64,000 bases of DNA from Antarcticimicrobium sp040365005 (GTDB lineage: Bacteria; Pseudomonadota; Alphaproteobacteria; Rhodobacterales; Rhodobacteraceae), in contig NZ_BAABWV010000004.1 in the NCBI RefSeq assembly GCF_040365005.1, positions 186,001-250,000 of the forward strand. Reading direction: 5' to 3'. Positions 34,606 through 41,785 of the stretch are shown piece by piece. Every line of letters begins with the position of its first letter. The first letter of the stretch is position 1. The notes under the pieces were generated by a model that worked only from the letters and a program-made list of their open reading frames with translations, was not told the origin of the DNA and did no database searches. A program made the translations under genes and the position numbers.

Positions 34606-35613
34606 ATGGCCACAACGGCACGCCACGCACCACTGTCGGCGCACCGGCTGTTTCGCAGCCGTGACCTGGACGAGACCCGCGACCGGGTGGCGCGGGTGTA
34701 TTGTCCGCATCGCTTGGAGACCGAGGGGCAGACCCCATTCGATGCCTGCCACAACCATGTTCGCGGTGAGCGCCTGTCGCTAAATTACATGGAATACGGC
34801 GCACGGACCCGGATCGAACCGGGCGAGTTGGGCGGCTTTTACCTGATGCAGATCCCGTTGAGCGGCGGCGCGCGGATCGTCAACGGCTCGGATCGTTATG
34901 ACTCCGACCCGCAGGCGGCGGCGGTGCTGAACCCGCACAAGCCCACCGCCATGACCTGGGCCGGCGGCACCCGACAACTGCTGGTGCAGATCGACCGGGC
35001 CGCGATGCAGCAGCTGCTGTGCGATCTGCTGGGGGCACAGATGGATCGCCCGCTGAACTTCAATGGCCCGCTGAACCTGCGGCAAGGGCCGGGCACCGCG
35101 CTGCGGCAGTTCGTGCTGCACCTCGTGGGTGAGATCGACGCCGGGCGGTCGAGTTTTGGCCAGCGTGGATTGATGAACCGTCAGATCGAAAGCACCCTGA
35201 TGACCGGGCTGATCGAGGCGCTGGACAACAATTACTCGGGCTTTCTGGGTCGCCCGGTGGGTTCGGCCGCGCCGCACAAGCTGCGCATCGCCGAGGACTA
35301 CATCGAGGCCCGGCTCGACCAGCCGCTGACGGTCGAGGAGATCGCCCGCGCCGCCGGAACCACCGCCCGCAGCCTGCAGATGGCGTTCCGGCAATTTCGC
35401 GGCACCACGCCGCTGAGCTTTCTACGCGACCGGCGACTGGACCGCGTGCACGAGGCGCTGTTGAAGGCGCGAACCGGCGATACCGTGACCAACATCGCGA
35501 TGGCCTGGGGGTTCACCCACCTGGGCCGGTTCTCACAGGTCTACCGGAAACGGTTCGGACAATCGCCAAGCGAGACGCTCAATGCCGCCCTGGGCGGCGG
35601 ACGACTTCACTGA
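34606..35613 (+). CDS. AraC-family regulator of the monooxygenase operon
   Basis: A 335-residue regulator with an N-terminal AraC_binding_2 (FeaR/StyR-type) ligand domain (about 30-190; YGARTRIEPGELGGFYLMQI and RIVNGSDRYDSDPQ are visible). A C-terminal double helix-turn-helix follows: LTVEEIARAAGTTARSLQMA (about 243-262) and DTVTNIAMAWGFTHLGRFSQ (about 291-310), ending in YRKRFGQSPSE. It is divergent from the SDR/StyA/StyB operon, the same arrangement as IifR-type activators, and likely senses an aromatic inducer. Confidence 0.9.
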   Translation: MATTARHAPLSAHRLFRSRDLDETRDRVARVYCPHRLETEGQTPFDACHNHVRGERLSLNYMEYGARTRIEPGELGGFYLMQIPLSGGARIVNGSDRYDSDPQAAAVLNPHKPTAMTWAGGTRQLLVQIDRAAMQQLLCDLLGAQMDRPLNFNGPLNLRQGPGTALRQFVLHLVGEIDAGRSSFGQRGLMNRQIESTLMTGLIEALDNNYSGFLGRPVGSAAPHKLRIAEDYIEARLDQPLTVEEIARAAGTTARSLQMAFRQFRGTTPLSFLRDRRLDRVHEALLKARTGDTVTNIAMAWGFTHLGRFSQVYRKRFGQSPSETLNAALGGGRLH

Positions 35614-35620
35614 GGCGCAG

Positions 35621-36319
35621 CTAGTCCGGGCGCGCGCAGGTCCAGACGGTGCGCACCGATTTCTCGGCGACCCGTTCGATCCCCGAGGCCCGCAGGATGT
35701 TCTTGCATGCCCGCATGCCGCCGATGCCATAGGCGTTGGGGTGAAATTCCAGCACCATCGCGCGAAACCCGGACAGGTCCGCATGGCGCAGGAGGTCCAG
35801 CTCTCCGCCCTCGATATCCATCACAAGTACGGTGGGCTTCAACGCCGCGCAGACCTCGGAAAAGCTCTCGGTCGGCACCTCGACCGCCCTTGTCTTGCGC
35901 CCTTCCGGCTCGATCAGGGACGAGCCGAGGTAGCTGCTGTGCAGGTGAAAGGTCATCGTCTCGGGCCGGTCCGGCGCGCTGACCAGAACCGCGTTCCTGA
36001 CCGAGATCCGGTCGTTCAGATCATTGGCGGCATAAAGCGCCTCGATCGAGGGGATCAACTCGGGGTTGGCCTCATAGGAATGCACCGCGCGTGGCTTGGC
36101 ATTGGCGGCGATCACCGCGCCGACCAAGCCGATGCCGGCGCCGATTTCCAGCACCACGTCATCGGGGCGCACCACGTGCAGCGCGCCGGCCATCTCCAGC
36201 CCCTCGTATTGCGCCGCGTTGATCCGTTCGATCCGCTTCTCATGCAGAAAAGGCGAGGCCGGCACCCGCACCCCAAGGCATTCGGCCGCGATTTCGGGGA
36301 GGTCTGTCTGCTCGTTCAC
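35621..36319 (-). CDS. FkbM-family methyltransferase
   Basis: A 232-residue SAM-dependent methyltransferase. The SAM-binding motif VVLEIGAGIGLVGAVIAANA is at about residues 54-73, with SYEANPELIPSIEALYAAND after it and VLVMDIEGGELDLLRHADLS (about 165-184), the FkbM signature region. The acceptor is unknown. It converges on the AraC gene with 7 bases between stops and has no obvious operon partner. Confidence 0.88.
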   Translation of the reverse strand: MNEQTDLPEIAAECLGVRVPASPFLHEKRIERINAAQYEGLEMAGALHVVRPDDVVLEIGAGIGLVGAVIAANAKPRAVHSYEANPELIPSIEALYAANDLNDRISVRNAVLVSAPDRPETMTFHLHSSYLGSSLIEPEGRKTRAVEVPTESFSEVCAALKPTVLVMDIEGGELDLLRHADLSGFRAMVLEFHPNAYGIGGMRACKNILRASGIERVAEKSVRTVWTCARPD

Positions 36320-36432
36320 GGTGGAAACCCCGCATTGTTTGCTTTGCCCGGCATCCTGTTGCCCCCACGCCGCAAAGGCAAGCAGGCCGGTCCGGTCGGC
36401 AGCGCATTAATCGCGGGCGAGTCCGCCGTGCA

Positions 36433-37104
36433 TCACCCTGCCCCGGTCTCCTCTCCGCCCAGGGCGGCCAGAAGGTCCATTGCGGTCACCTGGTCGAAGG
36501 AAACGTGGGCGGCCATTGCCGCCTCGGCCTCGTCGCACTTGCCATCAAGGATCAGAGTGGCGATCTCGCGGTGCTCCTGCGCCGATGAGGCAATCGTCTC
36601 GGGATAGCGGTAGCGCGCCCGGTAATACGCCATCAGTTTGCGCGCGTTGTTCTTGACCAGTTCGAGGAGGATCGGGTTCCCGGCCCCCACCGCCACCGCA
36701 CCGTGGAACTGGAGGTTCAGCCGGTAATAACCGATCGGATCGCTGTCCCCCTTGTCGCGGGCGTGCGCCTCGCAGGACTGAACCGCCCGTTCCAATTCCT
36801 GGGCCTGAAGCGGCGACATCCGCCGGGCGGCCAGGCCGGCCGCCTGCCCCTCCAGCTTGGCGTGCACCTCTATGATTGCCAGCAGTTCCTCGAGCGTCGG
36901 CTTGAACAACATGGCTCCCTTGCGCGGCATCCGTTTGATCAAGCCCGCGGTCTCAAGCTGGATCAGCGCCTCGCGCACCGGCGTGCGCGACACCCCATGC
37001 GCCGCCATCAATTGCGTCTTCTCCAGCACGTCACCGGGATTCAACCGCCCGGCGTCCATGTCCTCCAGCACCGCATTGAGAATGTGTTCCGTCTGTCCGG
37101 CCAT
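36433..37104 (-). CDS. GntR-family (FadR/FCD) transcriptional regulator
   Basis: A 223-residue regulator: winged helix with LEKTQLMAAHGVSRTPVREA (about residues 27-46) and LIQLETAGLIKRMPRKGAML, then an all-helical FCD effector domain with YYRLNLQFHGAVAVGAGNP (about 132-150) and a metal-type His in SSAQEHREIATLILDG. The ATG at 37104 is preferred because the longer frame upstream is low-quality and lacks homology. It is divergent from the leader ORF/AhpD-like pair at 37298-37799, its likely target. Confidence 0.9.
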   Translation of the reverse strand: MAGQTEHILNAVLEDMDAGRLNPGDVLEKTQLMAAHGVSRTPVREALIQLETAGLIKRMPRKGAMLFKPTLEELLAIIEVHAKLEGQAAGLAARRMSPLQAQELERAVQSCEAHARDKGDSDPIGYYRLNLQFHGAVAVGAGNPILLELVKNNARKLMAYYRARYRYPETIASSAQEHREIATLILDGKCDEAEAAMAAHVSFDQVTAMDLLAALGGEETGAG

Positions 37105-37297
37105 GCCGCCCCCCTTCGTGTCCGGCGCAGGGTAAAACTCCGGGCGCTTACGCGCAATTCGCGACCTCCCGTCACATCGTCGCAACCCAAGGACGAAGAA
37201 GGCGCATGGAAACCCGCGTTCTATGCTCGCCCCGGTCGGGCCAGATCGGCGCCGGCAGATCCAAGACACGAAAGACCAACAGACAAAGGAACAGGAG

Positions 37298-37402
37298 ATG
37301 TGCGATCTAAGCCGGATCAACGCGGTCAAGGACAGGATGTTTTCACGCCGCGGTTTCCTGATCGGCAGCGGCCGCCCCGCCCGCATCCTTGCGATGGTGT
37401 GA
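37298..37402 (+). pseudogene. 34-codon ORF resembling a truncated Tat leader
   Basis: An ORF opened by an AGGAACAGGAG ribosome binding site encodes 34 residues beginning MCDLSRINAVKDRMFSRRGF. The SRRGFL stretch matches a twin-arginine signal, but the frame stops before any hydrophobic core or mature protein. Its TGA (37400-37402) is one base before the ATG of the AhpD-like gene. Either a longer exported protein gene has lost its body, or this is a short leader peptide that couples translation of the next gene. Confidence 0.5.
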
Positions 37403-37403
37403 C

Positions 37404-37799
37404 ATGGGGACTGTTCATCTTTTGACCGATGAAAAGGCCAGCACCGAAGCGCTTGCCGTCTTCGACGAGATTCGCGCGTTGCGTGGCACCGACTACGTCA
37501 ACAATTTCTGGCGTGCACTGGCCCATGATCCGGCCCTGCTGCGCGCCACTTGGGAGCGGCTGAAACCGGTGATGGCACCCGGCGCGCTGGATCCGCTGGT
37601 CAAGGAAATGCTCTATGTCGCGGTCTCGATCATCAACAACTGCGACTATTGCATCCACTCTCACACCGCCGCCGCGCGCGCCAAGGGGATGACTCCCGAG
37701 ATGTACGGCGAGCTTTGGGCGGTGGTCGGCATGGCGAGCCAGACCAACGCGCTGGCCAACGGCATGAAGGTGCCGGTGGACGACATGTTCAAGGCATGA
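37404..37799 (+). CDS. AhpD-like/carboxymuconolactone decarboxylase family protein
   Basis: A 131-residue all-helical protein of the CMD/AhpD family. The redox motif is SIINNCDYCIHSHTAAARAKG (about residues 70-90), with the CxxC and downstream His typical of alkylhydroperoxidase-like thiol enzymes. The annotated ATG has no good ribosome binding site of its own, so translation may depend on the short upstream ORF that ends one base earlier. The partner substrate is unknown; the divergent GntR regulator suggests inducible expression. Confidence 0.85.
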   Translation: MGTVHLLTDEKASTEALAVFDEIRALRGTDYVNNFWRALAHDPALLRATWERLKPVMAPGALDPLVKEMLYVAVSIINNCDYCIHSHTAAARAKGMTPEMYGELWAVVGMASQTNALANGMKVPVDDMFKA

Positions 37800-37881
37800 C
37801 GCCGCCGCCGGGCGAACGCGGAGCCGAACGGCCCGGCGTTGCGCCCGGCGCATAGCGGATGTGCGCCCGGGCCTCTGGCTG

Positions 37882-37899
37882 ATGCTGCAGGTGCAGCAT
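37882..37899. promoter_or_regulatory. Palindromic box upstream of first DUF1127 gene
   Basis: A perfect 18-base dyad ATGCTGCA-GG-TGCAGCAT ends 47 bases before the DUF1127 start. The same core GCTGCA-N-TGCAGC recurs upstream of the second DUF1127 gene. A LysR-type site is a reasonable guess, since DUF1127 genes in Brucella are targets of the LysR regulator VtlR. Confidence 0.6.
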
Positions 37900-37946
37900 A
37901 GTTTGAAGCCAACCGGGGAAACCCACGCATTCGCAGGATCAGACAG

Positions 37947-38159
37947 ATGGCCTTTATCACCTCCGCCGCCGCAGCAACCCCGTTGCCGCGCCTTGCCTTT
38001 CCCTTCAAGTCCCTGTTCGGCGCCATTTTCGACGACAGCCTGTCACGCGGCCGCCAGATCATCGCGCTTTCCAAGCTCAGCAACGAAGAACTGGCCGATC
38101 GCGGGCTGCGCCGGGGCGATATCGCGCGCCATGTGGCGCATGACGATTACTGGCGCTAA
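37947..38159 (+). CDS. DUF1127 mini-protein
   Basis: A 70-residue protein with the DUF1127 C-terminal motif LSKLSNEELADRGLRRGDIARH (in two parts, about residues 42-64). An N-terminal hydrophobic or amphipathic stretch precedes it. Such Arg-rich mini-proteins are common in alphaproteobacteria; some bind RNA or affect phosphate, stress or sRNA networks. It is followed by a terminator and by a second DUF1127 gene 207 bases on. Confidence 0.9.
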   Translation: MAFITSAAAATPLPRLAFPFKSLFGAIFDDSLSRGRQIIALSKLSNEELADRGLRRGDIARHVAHDDYWR

Positions 38160-38181
38160 GGCGCTTGCCGACCCACGATGC

Positions 38182-38210
38182 ACGGCCCTGCCAATCGGCG
38201 GGGCCGTTTC
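38182..38210 (+). terminator. Terminator after first DUF1127 gene
   Basis: A stem ACGGCCC/GGGCCGT (38182-38188 with 38201-38207) is followed by TTTCCGTTTG, directly downstream of the first DUF1127 gene. Confidence 0.7.
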
Positions 38211-38246
38211 CGTTTGTGCTGATGCATTTTCGGGCAGTCTGCTTAC

Positions 38247-38259
38247 GCTGCATTGCAGC
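38247..38259. promoter_or_regulatory. Palindromic box upstream of second DUF1127 gene
   Basis: GCTGCA-T-TGCAGC is a perfect 13-base dyad sharing its half-sites with the box upstream of the first DUF1127 gene (one-base spacer here, GG there). It lies about 107 bases before the second DUF1127 start. Confidence 0.5.
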
Positions 38260-38366
38260 AAACGCAAGACGGGTATGTAGAGTCCCCCCCTACTCATGTC
38301 AGCATAGTTGACCAATTATAAGGGCACGGGGGGCCGAAACGAGCAACATTCTAAGAGGGTCCAGAA

Positions 38367-38591
38367 ATGGCACATATCTCGACACAACCGACCGCCGGTT
38401 TCTCCATTCTTCGTCCGCTTTCCGCGATTGGCCACGGCCTGATGGCATGGATGGAACGGATCGCGGTCGCCAACTCGCGCCTGGATGAAATCCATCATCT
38501 GCAGTCGCTGAGCGATGCCGAACTGGCCGAGCGCGGTATCGAACGCGAGCGCATCGTCTATCACGTCTTTGCCGACCGCATCGGCATCTGA
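38367..38591 (+). CDS. DUF1127 mini-protein (second copy)
   Basis: A 74-residue paralogue: LDEIHHLQSLSDAELAERGI (about residues 40-59) aligns with the same region of the first DUF1127 protein, and both end in a short Arg/Asp-containing tail. The first 30 residues differ strongly between the two copies. It carries its own upstream region and downstream stem-loop, so the two genes look like independent units under a common regulator. Confidence 0.9.
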   Translation: MAHISTQPTAGFSILRPLSAIGHGLMAWMERIAVANSRLDEIHHLQSLSDAELAERGIERERIVYHVFADRIGI

Positions 38592-38623
38592 TCGCGCCTG
38601 CGCGACCTCCCAAACCTGACAGA

Positions 38624-38646
38624 ACCGGGGCGGGCACCGCCCCGGT
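38624..38646. terminator. Stem-loop between convergent DUF1127 and hydrolase genes
   Basis: A perfect 10-bp stem ACCGGGGCGG/CCGCCCCGGT with the loop GCA lies between the converging stops. There is no T-run, so any termination would be weak or of the stem-only type. Confidence 0.6.
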
Positions 38647-38657
38647 CTGACCGTGGC

Positions 38658-40259
38658 TCACTCGGGCCACAGACGTGAGACCACCGGCCGAAACCGCCTG
38701 CGCAGGGCCGGATCGGAAACAGTCGACTCAAGCAAGGCCAGCGCCGCCTCACGGCTGTGCACATCGGCCCGCCGCATGGCGGCAAGCAGCCCGATCAAGG
38801 CAGGGTTGCCACAGATCCCTTCCACGTATCTCCAAACCGGCACATCGCCCGCCCCCGCCGGTTCCGGCGTCAGGCCACAGCGTTGGTCGGGCGGCAGATC
38901 ACGCCACAGCAGCATCGCCAGGTCTGACAACATGCCGGGATCGCTCAGCAAATCGCCCGCGCGAGCGGAGAGATCGACGCTGTCCACAGCAGGGGCGGTC
39001 AGCGTGGCCTCGCCGCCCCAGCCCGCGCGCAAGGCTGACCCGTATAATCTCTGCGCCAGTTGCATGCTCCAATCCCGGTCCGACGCATAAAGCGTGATCC
39101 GTTTTGCTAGTGGATGCAGGTCAGGCAGGAGGTCGGTGAACCGTTCCGCGTCCATGTCGGGCACAGCAAAGATCACCTGGTCGAACCGGGGCGGATCGTC
39201 TACCCCCTGGCGCAGGGCGATCCGCTCCAGCGCGCCCGCCAAAGCCTGCGCGCCCATCCCGCGCGCCAGAAGATGCAGCCGGGGCCGGTCGGGAAGATCC
39301 GACAACAGCGCAAGCAGGCGGTCGAGATCGCGCGCAGCGGCGCCGGCGGCGGCGCTGTCGGCCATGTAGTCGAGCGAGGAGGCACTTGCCGGCCAGGAGA
39401 ACAGGACCGGCAGATCGACCCCGCCAAGCGCCCGCGTCAGCAGCGCCGTCCGGCGCGCTGCCTGCTCGAACCCGGTGGCGGCGTCGGGGATGTAGACCAG
39501 GACGCTTTGGGGCGCGGCCTCGGTCATGTCGCGCGCCCACGCCCTCCCGTCCATTGGGTGGACCTGCCGCAGTTTCGAGATATCCACCGGGCCGGGAGAG
39601 GCCGGAAGGGTGACAGAGGCCCGGCCAAAACTCAGGTCGCCGCGCCCGTCGTCAAAGTATCGCGCCGCGTCAGGCTCGCCGCTGGGTGCACGGGTGGTGG
39701 CGTAGTAGATTGTATTTTCAGTAAAAACCCCCTCCGAAAGCGGTCCGGTCAGGTCCGGTGCATCCTCGCCCAGCGCCTCGGAGAGCTGCGCGATTTGCCG
39801 GTCCGTTTCCGCGAGGACGCCCTGCCCGGCACCGCCGGCGCGCTGCTCGTCGTACATCGCCAACAAGGTATCGCGCGCCATTTCATCCTGCGCAGTGTCC
39901 CGCAACAGGGCCACGGCCCGGGCAAATTCAGGTAAAGGGTCGATGCCGAGGAAATCGCGGTATTGCACCGCGAAACCGGCAAGCCGGGCGCGGATCTGGG
40001 CGGCCTGTGCGGCCTGCCCGCCCTCGACCAGGAGGTCGGCGGCCAGATCGTAAAGGTCGTGGATCACGCGCGGATCGGCATCCTCGCCCTGCTCCATAGC
40101 ATCCAGCGTCGCGCCGATCCGGTCGAGCGCAGCGTCCGGGTCGGCCGAGGCGAGATAGGGCAGCGTCGCGAAGCCGTCGAGAGTCTGGCCGTGACCCATC
40201 GGGGCAAACACGGCCCAGAGCACGACAACACAAAGCGGGAGCGGAACAAGGCGGAACAT
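38658..40259 (-). CDS. DUF900-type alpha/beta-hydrolase-fold protein lacking the nucleophile Ser
   Basis: A 533-residue exported protein: signal peptide (LVPLPLCVVVLWAVFAPMGHG), a helical, TPR-like N-terminal region (about 30-165), then a DUF900 hydrolase domain with ENTIYYATTRAPSG (about 184-197), SVLVYIPDAATGFEQAARRT and SWPASASSLDYMAD. The nucleophile elbow, usually HSMGN, reads ARGMGAQAL here, so the catalytic Ser is Gly. The downstream LYASDRDWSMQLAQRLYGS segment with its Asp is kept. It is probably a non-enzymatic periplasmic binding or scaffold protein. A 16-base palindrome lies upstream. Confidence 0.8.
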   Translation of the reverse strand: MFRLVPLPLCVVVLWAVFAPMGHGQTLDGFATLPYLASADPDAALDRIGATLDAMEQGEDADPRVIHDLYDLAADLLVEGGQAAQAAQIRARLAGFAVQYRDFLGIDPLPEFARAVALLRDTAQDEMARDTLLAMYDEQRAGGAGQGVLAETDRQIAQLSEALGEDAPDLTGPLSEGVFTENTIYYATTRAPSGEPDAARYFDDGRGDLSFGRASVTLPASPGPVDISKLRQVHPMDGRAWARDMTEAAPQSVLVYIPDAATGFEQAARRTALLTRALGGVDLPVLFSWPASASSLDYMADSAAAGAAARDLDRLLALLSDLPDRPRLHLLARGMGAQALAGALERIALRQGVDDPPRFDQVIFAVPDMDAERFTDLLPDLHPLAKRITLYASDRDWSMQLAQRLYGSALRAGWGGEATLTAPAVDSVDLSARAGDLLSDPGMLSDLAMLLWRDLPPDQRCGLTPEPAGAGDVPVWRYVEGICGNPALIGLLAAMRRADVHSREAALALLESTVSDPALRRRFRPVVSRLWPE

Positions 40260-40564
40260 GGTGCCGATCCTTTCACTGTGACGGTGGTGCGGCCAGCCCG
40301 AAATCAGGGAATTTCGGCCCCGGATCGTACGATCCGCATCCGAGGGACTTCGATGGGCGGGTTTCCGTCATTTGAGCTTGTCCCGTTGCGCCGAACTCCC
40401 CAGAACTGGGTATGCAACGCGAGGGGGAGGACTGCGGCTTATGTTACGGAAAATCTGATGATAACGATTTCTCGTTACATTTCACTTGCCTCGAATCATC
40501 TCGGATCGTATTACCCGACCAATCGGTCACCTATTTGAACTCGAAAGACTGGAGAACCGAACGC
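40260..40564. promoter_or_regulatory. Divergent regulatory region, DUF900 gene versus paa operon
   Basis: These 305 bases contain no gene. They hold three candidate operators. The first is the perfect 16-mer CGGATCGTACGATCCG at 40321-40336. A half-copy, CGGATCGTA, lies at 40502-40510, 55 bases before the thiolase start. The third is the inverted repeat TAACGA-TTTC-TCGTTA at 40462-40477. AACG/CGTT half-sites are known for PaaR-type TetR repressors of phenylacetate genes, which makes the last one a candidate paa operator. Confidence 0.55.
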
Positions 40565-41767
40565 ATGGACGCTTTCATCTGTGACGCGCAACGCACCCCG
40601 ATCGGGCGCTATGGCGGAGCGCTGTCCCAAGTCCGCACCGACGACCTGGCCGCGATCCCGATTACCGCCCTGATGGAGCGGAACCCGCAGGTCGATTGGG
40701 CCAGCCTCGATGACGTCATCTACGGCGATGCCAACCAGGCCGGCGAAGACAACCGCAACGTCGCGCGCATGGCGGCCCTGCTGGCCGGTCTGCCGGTCGA
40801 GGTGCCGGGCACCACGGTAAACCGGCTCTGTGCCAGTGGCATGGACGCGGTCGGCATGGCCGCCCGGGCGATCCGCGCCGGTGATTTCGACATGGCGATT
40901 GCCGGCGGCGTCGAGAGCATGAGCCGTGCGCCCTTCGTCATGCCCAAGGCGACCAGTGCATTCAGCCGCGCCAACGCGGTCTATGACACCACCATCGGCT
41001 GGCGGTTCCCGAACCCCAAGATGAAGGCGCAGTACGGCATCGATTCGATGCCCGAGACCGCCGACAACGTCGCCGCTGATTACAGTATCAGCCGCGAGGA
41101 CCAGGACGCCTTTGCCGCCCGCAGCCAGGCCCGCTGGGCCGCCGCGCATGAGGCTGGCGTCTTTGCCGAGGAGATCACCCCGGTCACCATCCCGCAGCGC
41201 AAGGGTGAGCCACTCGTGGTCGACACCGACGAACATCCGCGTCCGGGCACCGATGCGGCAAAACTGGCCAAGCTGCGCGGCGTCAACGGTCCCGATCTGA
41301 GCGTGACCGCCGGCAATGCCAGCGGCGTCAACGACGGCGCGGCGGCGCTGCTGCTGGCCAACGAGGCGACGGCGGCCAAGAACGGCCTGACGCCGATTGC
41401 CCGCGTGGTGGCGATGGCCGCCGCCGGGGTTGAGCCGCGCGTGATGGGCATCGGGCCGGTTCCCGCCAGCCGCAAGGTGCTGGCACGGGCGGGACTCACC
41501 ATCGAGCAGATGGATGTGATAGAGTTGAACGAGGCCTTTGCCAGCCAGGGCCTTGCCACCCTGCGCGAGCTGGGCGTGGCCGACGACGCGGCGCATGTGA
41601 ACCCGAACGGCGGTGCCATCGCCATCGGTCACCCGCTGGGGATGTCGGGGGCACGGCTGGTGCTGACGGCGGCCTATCAGTTGAAACGCACGGGCGGGCG
41701 CTATGCGCTGTGCACCATGTGCGTCGGAGTTGGACAGGGCGCCGCCCTGATCCTTGAACGCGTGTAA
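40565..41767 (+). CDS. pcaF: 3-oxoadipyl-CoA thiolase (PcaF/PaaJ)
   Basis: A 400-residue thiolase. The acyl-accepting Cys is in TTVNRLCASGMDAVG (about residue 90). The other catalytic regions are VIELNEAFASQG (about 318-329), GGAIAIGHPLGMSGARL (about 345-361; catalytic His) and CTMCVGVGQG (about 382-391; second Cys). Thiolytic cleavage of 3-oxoadipyl-CoA to succinyl-CoA and acetyl-CoA is the last step of both phenylacetate and beta-ketoadipate degradation. It heads the paa operon, with paaA starting 18 bases on. The ATG at 40565 (MDAFICDAQRTPIG) is the family start. Confidence 0.92.
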   Translation: MDAFICDAQRTPIGRYGGALSQVRTDDLAAIPITALMERNPQVDWASLDDVIYGDANQAGEDNRNVARMAALLAGLPVEVPGTTVNRLCASGMDAVGMAARAIRAGDFDMAIAGGVESMSRAPFVMPKATSAFSRANAVYDTTIGWRFPNPKMKAQYGIDSMPETADNVAADYSISREDQDAFAARSQARWAAAHEAGVFAEEITPVTIPQRKGEPLVVDTDEHPRPGTDAAKLAKLRGVNGPDLSVTAGNASGVNDGAAALLLANEATAAKNGLTPIARVVAMAAAGVEPRVMGIGPVPASRKVLARAGLTIEQMDVIELNEAFASQGLATLRELGVADDAAHVNPNGGAIAIGHPLGMSGARLVLTAAYQLKRTGGRYALCTMCVGVGQGAALILERV

Positions 41768-41785
41768 CCCGGGAGGAGAGCCCAG

